From Arthonia radiata (Eukaryota; Ascomycota; Arthoniomycetes; Arthoniales; Arthoniaceae), in NCBI GenBank assembly GCA_002989075.1, contig PSQN01000015.1, positions 1,116,001 to 1,180,000 of the forward strand: a stretch of DNA of 64,000 bases. Direction: 5' to 3'. The notes beneath the pieces are model-generated. The model was given only the letters and a program-made list of their open reading frames with translations, ran no database searches and was not told the DNA's origin. Made by a program: the position numbers and the translations under genes. Position 1 is the first letter of the stretch. Each line of letters opens with the position of its first letter. This document shows, in pieces, positions 22,903-32,969 of the stretch.

Positions 22903-23113
22903 ACGTTTCAAGACGTGGAAGGCATTCGCCTCGCATGGCGTGCATGTGTTTGTGCCTTCACCATCGTACTGGCGGCCCGAAATCGAACCATCGGATCGAC
23001 TACGCTATGCCCAAATAGGTAGTCATCCCGCCGCTGACGCTTGAACGGCCCACATTCCGATCCCAATGGCCGTCCGCTTTCAACAGATAGGCGGTTTTAG
23101 AACGTTCATCTGA
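22895..23113. repeat. 13-bp inverted repeat TCAGATGAACGTT
   Basis: Arms 22895-22907 and 23101-23113 are perfect inverted copies about 190 bp apart in the MFS/rhodopsin divergent promoter. The left arm overlaps the 11-bp palindrome. Confidence 0.45.
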
Positions 23114-24138
23114 GTATGAGGGCGTGAGGCGGCGCACGCGGCCCGTCTGGACTCGGCAACGGGAAGGGTCGATGGCGCCGTCGATGACACAGCTGCAGGC
23201 GAATCAAACTGTCGAGGTTTCCTCCCTCCCCGCCACCACGGCTACACTAGCAACCCGTCCTGCAAGTAAGCCGCAAGCTTCCGGGCTGACGCATTGAATG
23301 TCCTTCTGCAGATGTTCTGCGGATGGCAGACTGGCTGCCTCTCAGGTTGAACGGGCAGAACCTGGATTGTCCCGCCTTTGCTTGAGTGTGAGGGCTAACC
23401 CATTGAAATCCTCCCGTTCACGGAGCAGGTGTGAAGATCCATAACTTTGGAGAGTATGCCATGACGTATGAAAGGGCGAGATTGCCTGACATGAGTAGCA
23501 GGCGGCACCCATGAGGGTAAGCCTTCATTCCCCACAATACGCATAGCTTCTCAGAAAGGACTTTGCTCAATGATTCTTCGTTATCGACTCCTCTATAGGC
23601 ACGGCTACATGCGGAATGTATGTTCTGCTTGACTCGATGTCACCGCTCTCATGGCTTATCAAAGAGAGGCGGCTTGACGCCCATCGCTACGCACATGAAT
23701 CGGCGGACATGCATCTGTGATACCATTCGCTCTTTGTAGTACTTGAAGTTTCAGTGAACGGCTGATCGCCCTCAGTAAGCTCACTCATCACCTCAAGACT
23801 ATATATCAAGGCTATCAACAGTTTAGGCACCTGGCAAGGCTTTGTATCAGATGTGCAGCGAAAGGGCTTTGCCTTGCATGATCAAGGGTCTTTTGTGACG
23901 GGCAGCAACTGCTGTGAATCTCAAACAGGAGTGGTGCGGGCTAGGGCCGTCCACGCTGAGGGACTTCTGTCCGTGCATTGTTGCTCCGCTCCTAGATCTA
24001 CTAGTCGGGCCTCCCGCCTCCTGGCGGGGTCCTGACCATACATCAGTCAAAGCCTACTTGTTCGGTTTTGCGGTCTTGATTTCATTTAGCTTGAGCTCGC
24101 TTCTCACGCCGCGTTAATACGAAGCGCGTTTGCCCAAG

Positions 24139-25787
24139 ATGATGCACCATTTCACTGTCAAAGGCATCGCCTTCATCGCTTGTGAATGGGTGCTCACGTT
24201 CATCCAGCTACTTGCTGTGAGCATTCGACTGTACTCCAGGACGTTCCTCACGAGGTCCGTCGGTTCCGATGACCTTGCAATATTGTTATCATTTGTACGA
24301 TTTAGCTGTTCTGTCGCGCAGATGATTTAACGCAGATGATTCCTGCCAGGCTCTCGAAATCTTTACAACCGTATGCAACTTGGAGTCATTTCTCCATGGA
24401 TGGTCCCAACATGAAAGTCAAGTTTCTGCCGCCGATCTCGCACAAGAAACGAAATGGTAAGTCAATGGCACAGTGGAAGGCATGTAGCACAATAAACCCG
24501 GGTATCTATCTAACATGTTTACAGGGAATACATCGGCTACACTGGTGTATATATTGTCTATTTCCTGACGCGCACCTCAATCATGCTCTTCGTTCTTCGC
24601 CTTTTACCCTCGTATAAGAAGTGGCAAGCAAAGGCTGTGTGCGCCCTCTTCGCGCTGAACTTCGCGACTACTGTCTATACATGTGTCACTTTTGGTGTTT
24701 CGTGCATACCGTTCAGAGCCAATTGGGATGATGTTCCGAACTCAAAATGTTTCTCAAAAGATCTGTTGGTGATAACGAACCAAGTGAATGCTAGTGAGTC
24801 CGAACCTCTAGCTCGATTCCGTACTGAGTCCAGCTGATGGCAATAGTCCTCGCTTGTGTATGCGACATCGGAACAGCCCTGGTTCCTCAGTTCCTCCTCT
24901 GGGACGTTCAGATGAGACGCAAGACCAAGATGCAGCTAAACATCGTGTTTGCTCTTGGCCTGGTTACTGCGTTGTTGAGCATTGGCCGTGCAGCCACCAT
25001 ATCTAAGAAAACACTTACAGAAGATAGCACCTGTATGTTGTCTGTCTTGAACACCAGCTCCGGTTAGTTGACAATCCACAGGGAACATGATACCATCTTA
25101 TTACTTTAGCGCGTTTGAGAGCAAGCTGGGCATTATCTTCGCATGTGGTCCAGCCTTACGACAGTTCTACTCATATCAAAAGCGAACAAAGACTTTTCTG
25201 CCCACCAAACAACGACAGCACCCCAATCAAGACTTTGAGAAGATGCGTTGGCGTATCAACCTGAGAGATATCCTCTGGTATCGAAGCGCGCCGATGTCTG
25301 GAGGACGAGTCTACGACGCTGCTCCGATCTTCCGAAGCCAATCTGAACCACCTGGGAACTCGACGAGCAGTGTAGAGACCGATAGGCAACGAAATCGCTC
25401 AATACTTGATCGAATGGAAGGCAAAGTCAAAACACTATTTGGTGGTAGCAGCAAGGGTGTCTCGGTAAGGTCTTTCTTCCACTTACGCGCGTCAGCTGAC
25501 ATTTGTAGACTCGACGTTCATCTTCGTCAAAACACCTACCGACGTCTGCGTCAGATGAGCCGGCCTCCGAAGACACTTCCAGCGGGCGTAGCTGGCGGAC
25601 TTGGGGTCATGCTGACAAGAAGAGTGCTCGTCATACCTCTCCAGGGACATTCCTCATGTCCAATAGCGCAGCTGGTACGGGTGTCTCTACTACTGGTGGC
25701 AGAGAGCCTTCCTCACCGTTTGATGACAGCGAGCTTGCAATCGAGCTAGCCAGTCCGAAGGATGGTCGCAGCTCCCGGAACGTATGA
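24139..25787 (+). CDS. Fungal rhodopsin-domain 7-TM membrane protein
   Basis: Member of the large Pezizomycotina integral-membrane family (Fung_rhodopsin type, related in layout to PTH11-like receptors). Six exons (24139-24294, 24350-24456, 24525-24793, 24847-25032, 25082-25464, 25509-25787) sum to a whole frame of 459 residues. Each splice restores a family block: SDDLAILLSF-ALEIFTTV, LAQETKW-EYIGYTGVYIVYF, TNQVNA-ILACVCDIG and TEDSTW-NMIPSYYFSAF. Seven hydrophobic spans are followed by KLGIIFACGPALRQF, the conserved end of the core, and a Ser-rich cytosolic tail of about 180 residues. There is no N-terminal CFEM domain. Ligand and role are unknown for most of this family. The alternative first ATG is at 24142. 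Confidence 0.82.
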
Positions 25788-26374
25788 CGCACCAGACATG
25801 TATCTGTCTCAGCAGCGTTTCAGAAGATCCGGAGGGGTGGTCTTCGAGAGGCACGTATGTAAGCAGCTACGCTGTCGTACATACTGGGCAGCGATTTGCA
25901 GCAGAGCGCCGGCCTTTGTTGAAATACCTATTTTCGTGATCTCCAGCAGTAATACTTCAGCTCTGTTGCGCGACAATCGTCATTGACATGCTTGAGATGC
26001 CCGAACTGTAACACCGTTGTAACTCGTGTGCTCGTGGTTGAGTGTCCGGGCTAATGAAGAGAGGCTGGGCCAGTATTTCCGGTCTAACTCCGGGGTTTCG
26101 ATGCTCCTCCCACTGCGCGTCGCAACCTCTAGACACCCCCAAAACGGGGGGTCTTCCGGAGCTGAACCCGGCGTTCAAGCCGGCAACCTGAGTCGTACCA
26201 ATATGGAAAAGCACCTTCAGCGGCTTTGAATCCTCAGCAAATGAAAGCACACTGTTTATAGGCAGTATCCCTCCTACCGTGTTCTGCAGCTGACCACGGC
26301 CGTCATCTCGACCTGCTGTGCGTGATACGGTAGCTTGAAAACGCAGCCGTCTTCACGCTGTGCAGCCTGCAATC
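25788..26374. other. Intergenic, 0.6 kb
   Basis: No gene. A strong G/C hairpin, ACCCCC (26135-26140) with GGGGGT (26147-26152), sits about 350 bp after the rhodopsin-like stop. Confidence 0.45.
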
Positions 26375-27510
26375 ATGAAGCCACTTATACCGTCCATAGC
26401 AACCAGTCTGCTTGTCATCTATGCATACTTGAGACACGCCTTGACACTACGAGGTATCGCTGCTGCAACCTTGACCGCAGTAGCTCATGCGATCCATCCT
26501 TGGAGCGTGTGGTTCGCGCTCTTGTGCACCTTCTTTCTCGCGGGCACAGGAGTCACCAAAGTAAGCGAGCACCAAAAGTCATGCACCTCTGGAGCAAGAG
26601 CTAATTGCGATCCGGTCAGCTCAAACAGGCCCACAAATCTACCCTCACAGCCTCTTCGCAACCGGCTCCTCATCCGACTCCAGGCCAGAAACCCAAAGCA
26701 CATCCTCGAACTGCTACACAGGTGTTCTGTAATAGCCTGCCGGCATCCGTGTTGGTTCTTTTGCATGCGCTCTACCTCAAATACCCAGACTATCTGTACG
26801 GCCTCTTAGCACCATTGCCAGGACGGACACCAATTTATGATCCTACATCGTGCCTCGTCGCTCCAAACTCCAATCACTTTCAGAGGTCGCGCAACATTGC
26901 CTTTCCGCGCTCAAGCGCGGAGCGGGTACTCAACACTCTCCCTTATGGCATACTCGCTCTGTACGCGACTGCGGCGGCTGATACTTTTGCAAGCGAGCTC
27001 GGCATCATTGCCTCGTCTGAGCCAATACTGCTCACTGACTTGTTCAAATTCAAGATCACGAGTGTGCCAAGAGGAACGAACGGTGGAATCACAGCCTTCG
27101 GTGTCATAGCATCAGGGATAGGCGCTTGCGTTGCGTCTGGCGTCTTTGTCAGCCTGGTGCCCCTCTGTGCGCGACAATGGGACGCGGGCGAGCAGATTGT
27201 GTTGGCCCTGGGCTCGATCTCGATTGGCACTCTTGGAGCGCTGTTGGACAGTCTACTTGGGGCTTGGTGTCAGGCGAGCGTGGTGGATATATCCTCTGGA
27301 AAGATTGTAGAGAGCGCAGGCGGGGGCAAAGTCCAGTACAGAACGGCTGATAGCGTATATGCAGTCGCTGGCAAGGAGGTAGGAAGAGTTGAAGAAAAAC
27401 GAAGGTTGGTCATCGGCAGGGATCTGCTCAGCAACAACGGGGTCAACCTGGTCACCGGGCTGTCAATGGCCGCTTTCACGATCACGCTGATTCTATTTGC
27501 GGCTCGATAG
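26375..27510 (+). CDS. DUF92/TMEM19-family membrane protein
   Basis: Polytopic membrane protein of the TMEM19/DUF92 family, whose plant member VTE6 is a phytyl-phosphate kinase; the fungal role is unsettled. Exons 26375-26560 and 26620-27510 flank a 59-nt intron with a GCTAATT branch site; the total is 358 residues. Family blocks are HPWSVWFALLCTFFLAGTGVTK at the end of exon 1, QVFCNSLPASVLVLLHAL, AAADTFASELGI (the conserved acidic ADTFASE motif) and SVPRGTNGGITAFG. About six to seven hydrophobic spans; the last ends at the C-terminus. The start at 26375 is the first ATG and puts a membrane segment at residues 1-20. Confidence 0.88.
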
Positions 27511-28622
27511 GCTAGATTTGGGTAAGATCAGGAAGGTGAGAGCCTAGATCTAGACAGCGACGATGCTACTTTGGATGCCACGCTCGTCTAGACCCGCAGC
27601 GCAGCTATTGCTTTGCAGAGTCTCCAGGCCAAGTCTTCGAAGGATTGACATCAGTCGTTGCTCTAACGCCTTGAGGCATCGCACGCACGCCAGCGACTGA
27701 GCATACCAGAAGGCTGTAATGCCTTCTGGCCGTAGAAAGGTGGCCGGAGACAGCACGAGACTGAGAGCATGGAGCATAGTGAGGCTCTCTAGCTCTTGGT
27801 CTAATGCTCGAGCTTGTACAGACTGGTCGATGTGGTTCTAGGTATCGTGCTCACGCACTAGCGGACACACGCCGGTAGAGTTGTTGAACCAATGCTAAGA
27901 GGGAAGCGTTCCATCCTTGGAGATGGGCACCACCCCGCACTTTGCTACTTTGGATGTGGGGCAGACGCGTCTTCCCGCGCTCGCTTTGCCAGCATTGACC
28001 TCATCAGATGAGTACCCTTATGGACGCTCGTCGCTATATATGGCTTGTGGACAGACTGAGCACTCTCCATGAAGCTATTGAAAAAGCAGAAGAGCCGGCA
28101 GCCCTTCAAACGCTCGAATAGTAATCAGAACAGCTTCGACCTCTAGCCACTGACTAGACGCGTTTCAATATGCGCGCTCAATTTAAAGTGCCGTGCTAGT
28201 GGTCAATCGCAGCCATCGGAGCAGCGGGACTGTCTTCTCCTCCACACCATTCCTGACCTAGAGGCTTTGCCATGTGTCTATTTGCTCACGAGGATTCCAA
28301 TGTCAAAGCACATCTCTCAGCCACCGGAGCTGCCTGGACCCACCAAGACGGCTCACTGCCCCTCATCCGGTTGCACCTCGTCACAGACTAGGCAATGGAT
28401 GCTTCGACGCGGCAAGAAACAAGAGAGGGGATGAGTTCCAGACGGACTACCCCTCGCGATGCGATCTGCTCCCTGGATCCGCAGTGAATAATTGTATATT
28501 AGGCCGGCTCCTTCCTCACGTCGTAGCGTCATCCTCCTTCATTTCCTTCATCAGCAGCTCCACATCAACAACATACCGTCACTGAGTAAATCCCCGAAAA
28601 CATCTAAACACACTCAAACAAC
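27511..28622. other. ADH promoter region, 1.1 kb
   Basis: No gene supported. It contains palindrome copy 2 (28001-28011), a TATATTA near 28.49 kb and a pyrimidine-rich leader directly before the ADH start, with the favourable context CAAACAACATG. Confidence 0.45.
28001..28011. promoter_or_regulatory. Palindrome TCATCAGATGA, copy 2
   Basis: Same 11-bp palindrome (with a preceding C, as in the other copies), 612 bp before the ADH start. Confidence 0.35.
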
Positions 28623-29800
28623 ATGTCTCAAGACGTTCCGTCAGAACAGTGGGCCCAAGTCATCGAGAAGACCGGCGGTCCCGTCGAGTACAAAAAGATT
28701 CCAGTCCAGAAGCCAGGCCCTGACGAGGTTCTGATCAACGTCAAGTACTCCGGTGTCTGCCACACTGACTTGCACGCTGTGAACGGCGATTGGCCACTGC
28801 CCACAAAGCTCCCGCTCGTCGGCGGCCACGAGGGTGCCGGTACCGTCGTTGCGAAGGGTGACCTGGTAACTGAGATCAACATTGGCGACTACGCTGGCAT
28901 CAAATGGATTAACGGCACTTGCCTGGCCTGTGACTTCTGCCAGGTATAGAACGGCTTACAAACAAGGGTGTTTCCGTGTTTGCTTGGCTGACTGTTTGTC
29001 CAGCAATCCGACGAGCCCCTCTGCCCCAAGGCGCTGCTTTCAGGCTATACAGTCGACGGCTCATTCCAGCAATACGCCATCGCCAAGGCCGCCCACGTGG
29101 CCAAAATCCCCAAGGGAGTTGACCTTGCTGGCGTTGCGCCAGTCCTCTGCGCCGGTATCACAGTCTACAAAGGCCTGAAGGAGTCTGGCGCTCGCCCCGG
29201 TCAGACCGTTGCCATTGTTGGTGCAGGTGGCGGCCTTGGCTCGCTCGCTCAGCAATATGCGAGAGCCATGGGTCTGAACGTGATCGCCATCGACACTGGT
29301 GACGAGAAGAAGAAGATGTGTCTCGAGCAGCTCGGCGCCGGCTCCTTTGTGGACTTTGCCACGAGCAAGAACGTGGTCAAGGACGTGCAGAGCGCGACTG
29401 AGGACGGTCTTGGTCCACATGCAGTCATCCTCGTGGCAGTGAATGAGTAAGCGACACTCCGATGTGAGTAAGCGAAACGACTGTGCTGACGAGCTTATCC
29501 AGGAAACCATTCCAGCAAGCCGCCGAATACGTCCGCCCACGCGGCACAGTCATCTGCATTGGTCTGCCAGCCGGCGCATACCTGAAAGCACCCGTATTCG
29601 AATCCGTCATCAAGATGGTCACAATCAAGGGCAGCTACGTTGGCAACCGCAAGGACACCAGCGAGGCGCTCGACTTCTATAAGCGCGGTCTCATCAAGGC
29701 GCCATACAAGATCATCGGTCTGTCGAAGCTGCAGGAAGTATACGACATGATGCACAAGGGGCAAATCGCTGGCCGCTACGTCGTGGACACCACTCAATAG
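28623..29800 (+). CDS. Zinc alcohol dehydrogenase, yeast ADH1 class
   Basis: NAD-dependent interconversion of ethanol and acetaldehyde in the cytosol. Exons 28623-28943, 29004-29446 and 29503-29800 flank introns of 60 and 56 nt, both with CTGAC branch sites; the total is 353 residues. Catalytic zinc ligands are Cys46 (GVCHTD) and His69/Glu70 (GGHEGAG), and the structural zinc ligands are Cys100, 103, 106 and 114. The dinucleotide fold shows GAGGGLGS and then the acidic DTGDEKK that selects NAD. Length matches yeast ADH (about 348-352). The first intron lies directly after the structural zinc CxxCxxC. The ATG context and CT-rich leader resemble highly expressed fungal genes. A second MDR gene follows about 420 bp downstream on the same strand. 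Confidence 0.95.
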
Positions 29801-29861
29801 AGAGGTTTAGCAGGTGGGGCATGGTTGCATTGGAGTTCGCGGCGATTTGTACATTGTGAAA

Positions 29862-29909
29862 GCCCGTAGTGATAGGCTTCATAACGCCCGTAGTGATAGG
29901 CTTTATAAA
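29862..29909 (+). repeat. 24-bp tandem repeat in the ADH 3' region
   Basis: Two adjacent copies of GCCCGTAGTGATAGGCTTYA plus four further bases, then a partial third (GCCCG). The second copy creates the perfect 14-bp palindrome GGCTTTATAAAGCC (29899-29912). Starts about 60 bp after the ADH stop. Confidence 0.6.
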
Positions 29910-30224
29910 GCCCGAAATGCCCATCGGCGCAGACATCGCGAGTGCACTGCATGCCAATTTCTCCAAGCATCCTCCGAGCATACTCCAGACCACCCCTCTT
30001 CATAAAAACTCCAGATTACCAATATGCAGCAGGGGTGCTGCAGTCTCTGCCCCTCCATACGTCATGTTCCTTGGTCCATTTGGTTTTAGCCGAAGCGCCC
30101 GGGCTTGTATAGAAGTATAAGAGGAATCTTTTTGCACGCTTTCATAATTGCTTTTAGCGTATAAGCCCTGTAACACATACGGCAGAAGCATTTTCCTTGA
30201 GGATTCTCGCATCCAGCATCCATC

Positions 30225-31489
30225 ATGTCTGTTCCATCAACCACCAAAGCATGGACTGTCGAGGGCACCAAGGGCTTTGACGAGCTCAAGTTCCACGAGT
30301 CCATACCGGTGCCGCAGGTCGGCGACCATGAAGTGCTCGTGAAGAGTACGTTGCAGCCTCCAACCAGTCTGTGGTGCTGTGCAGATGTCAGCCTCCAAGC
30401 AAAGAGCCCAATGGGCCTCACAGCCACGACAGTCCACAATCTGTGGAGTCAACATCCCAGCTTTGAGAACATAACTAACGCGCATTTGCAGTCGAGGGCG
30501 TCTCCCTTAACTACCGCGACCTCATCATCCCCCAAGGCAAATACCCCTTCGCCATGAAGACACCGGTCATCCCCTGCTCCGACGGCGCAGGCACAGTCGT
30601 GGCTACGGGCAAGAACGCGACCAAGTTCAAGCAAGGCGACAAAGTCGGTACGTCGATACTCACACCTGGATCATTACCACCATACACTTCTTTCTTTCTC
30701 TGACACCACCGCACAGTCACACTCTTCAACCAAGGCCACCTCGGTGGCTCCCTGGACGCTCACTCCGGCGCCACAGGCCTCGGCGGCGCCATCGACGGCA
30801 CCCTACGTCAGTACGGCGCGTTCGCCGAGACAGGTCTTGCGTACGCTCCCTCCAACCTCTCCTCTGGCGAAGCCTCCACACTGTGTTGCGCCGGCCTCAC
30901 AGCATGGAACGCGCTCTTCGGTATGCCCGGCCGTACGCTGAAGCAGGGCGATTGGGTGCTCACGCAGGGTACCGGCGGTGTCTCGATCTTCGCCGTACAG
31001 TACGCCAAGGCGGCCGGCGCGCGCGTGGTCGCCACGACGAGCAGCAGTGAGAAGAGCAAGTTGTTGAAGAAGTTAGGTGCAGACGTGATTATAAATTACA
31101 AGGAGACGCCGGAGTGGGGTGCCGAGGCCAAGAAAGCGACAGGCGGCAGGGGTTTTGAGCACATCGTCGAGGTTGCGGGGCCGTCGTCAATGCAGCAGTC
31201 GCTGAATGCGATTGGGATTGATGGTGTGATCAGCATCATCGGGTTCGTGGGCGGCATGGGTAAGGAGCAGCCGAGCTTCCTAGAAGTGCTGTCGCATATC
31301 TGCACGGTGCGAGGAACGTTGGTGGGGAGTAAGCCGCAGCTGGAGGAGTTGGTGCGGGCGGTGGAGGCGAACGAGAGCTTGAGGCCGGTGGTGGATCAGA
31401 AGGTGTTCAAGGGGATTGAGAAGGCGAAGGAGGCGTATGAGTATATGTGGGATCAGAAGCATCAGGGGAATGTGGTGATTGAGCTTTGA
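30225..31489 (+). CDS. Zinc-less MDR oxidoreductase (quinone reductase/enoyl reductase-like)
   Basis: NAD(P)H-dependent medium-chain reductase. Exons 30225-30345, 30492-30647 and 30717-31489 flank introns of 146 nt (ATAACTAACG branch) and 69 nt; the total is 349 residues. Both splices restore family motifs: EVLVKIEGVSLNYRDLIIP and FKQGDKVVTLFNQGH. The cofactor fold has LTQGTGGVSIFAVQYAKAAG and GADVIINYK. The ADH zinc ligands are absent: no CHTD, no four-Cys lobe. The likely role is reduction of quinones, enones or aldehydes; the substrate is open. Coding-strand composition switches from C-rich to G-rich at about 31.04 kb. It follows the zinc ADH in the same direction, but the two are not recent duplicates. 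Confidence 0.88.
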
Positions 31490-32969
31490 GAGGGGTTTTG
31501 GTTGTACTGTAGATGTATTGGCGTATTCAAAAGACATGCCAAACGGTCCGTGCTTTTCTGGCAGCTGAGGATTCTCTCCTCGCATTCGCAGCTCGAAAAT
31601 TACTGGTTTGGGCAGTATCTTAAAGGAACGGGCGGCTTCGGTGCTAGCGCGTAGGTGTTGAGTCAGATGCTAGAACACAAGACTAAAGATATTTCATCGA
31701 ACTCTACGAATTATTCAATAAAGACGAAATAGGGAGATTTGTGAGCTGTTCTCTTTCTATGCACATTTCTTAGAATTTCTAGTGTCGCAGCAAGCTGAAC
31801 TAGGTTTGTGGGAAGGTTGAAAGGAAAAAAGCTTGGACCGTTTCGCATGTCTTTTGAATACGCCAATATTGACATTGTACAGAACGTGGTGTGTTGCACC
31901 TCGTGGCCAAACCTCCATGGAGATGTCTTGCTATGCGATACACAAATCATCATTGTTTTCACGGTCAGTTGAGATCTGATGGAGCATTTTGCGCAGCATG
32001 CAACCACCTGACGTGGGCGCACACAGAAATTTCGCAAGCACAGGGCGAAAAGGGGCGAGACCGTCGGGCCTCCCGCAAACCTGGTTCTCAAACTTACTTC
32101 TTAATGAGGGGCTGTCCCTCAATCATGGGCATCCTTGCAGCCACCCGCCTCATCGCGAATTTGCTCTCAAAGGGGAACTGGAAAGATACTCGAACGCCAT
32201 CAGGCAATTTGAATAGCAGACGAGCAGGAGAATTTATAAATCTTCCCCCGACCCATCGACAATTCAGGACAGTCATGAGTCGGGCCGATCTCTTTTGACA
32301 AGCAAGTGACAACTAATTTCCCAGATCGGAAACAAAGTTGGACAAACGCGGCGTTATGGACGATCACAGACCCACCGCCCGCCCGGAATTGAAATTTGAT
32401 GGGTGCTTAGCCGCGAGTCTAAAGTCTGGATGCAGTCCTTTTCGTTGCTAGCATGGAGACTGCAGCTGTGGCTTGAAAATTCTGCTGTGGCGCAGTGCTT
32501 TTCAGCAGCAATGGTTATGCGCCTGCCTTGGTCTGTGGGGTTGCACTGGATAGTAGAGACTGTAGCAAACATATATGAGACTCAAGGCGCCGACAGGAGG
32601 TGTTTGTGTTTGAGTGTTTGAGGCCAGCAGAGGCGCGTGCGATTGACAGGCTCATTAATTGCCCAGACTATTGAAGAGATCGTCATCGGGTGGCCCAAGC
32701 TCGACCTCCCTTGCGCGACCCCCAAATCCATCCCTCTGCCAACCTCCAAGCGCGTCTGCTCCTGTTCTCTTCCTTCCTGCCCATACCACTCTCTCCTCCA
32801 TCCTTCCCGAGACCCTACAAACCACCCTCAACCTCCGCAGACTACTAGGGGTCTATCTTCACCTCTCGAGATTGTCGCATACCACGGATTCAACAAGAGC
32901 GCTGCGCGCTAATCCTTGATTGACTGCGGGCCATTGGCAGCCCTGTCTGCTCGCGCAGATACGCCCACC
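31490..32969. other. Intergenic, 1.5 kb
   Basis: No gene supported. It includes an inverted repeat (listed), an AATAAA at about 31.72 kb and the CT-rich leader of the CSC1-type gene. Confidence 0.45.
31515..31870. repeat. Inverted repeat, ~43-bp arms
   Basis: The left arm (31515-31557) and the inverted right arm (about 31827-31869) share a perfect 24-bp block around TTGGCGTATTCAAAAGACAT, then AAACGGTCC and GCTTTT, with three or so mismatches. The spacing is about 270 bp. No ORF lies between. It could be a small foldback/MITE-like element or an inverted duplication. Confidence 0.6.

Larger units (their letters stand above)
22710..24138. other. Divergent promoter region, 1.4 kb
   Basis: Between the MFS (-) and rhodopsin-like (+) genes. 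It holds a palindrome and a 13-bp inverted repeat (listed) and TATATAT-like sequence near 23.80 kb. No gene is supported. Confidence 0.5.

Noticed and set aside
22975-23060. tRNA-like GGTTCGATTT B-box match on the minus strand
   Set aside because: No pairing 7-bp acceptor stem and no A box at the right distance.
26131-26152. G/C hairpin after the rhodopsin-like gene as a terminator
   Set aside because: Intrinsic hairpin terminators are not how RNA polymerase II genes end; kept only as a note under the intergenic entry.
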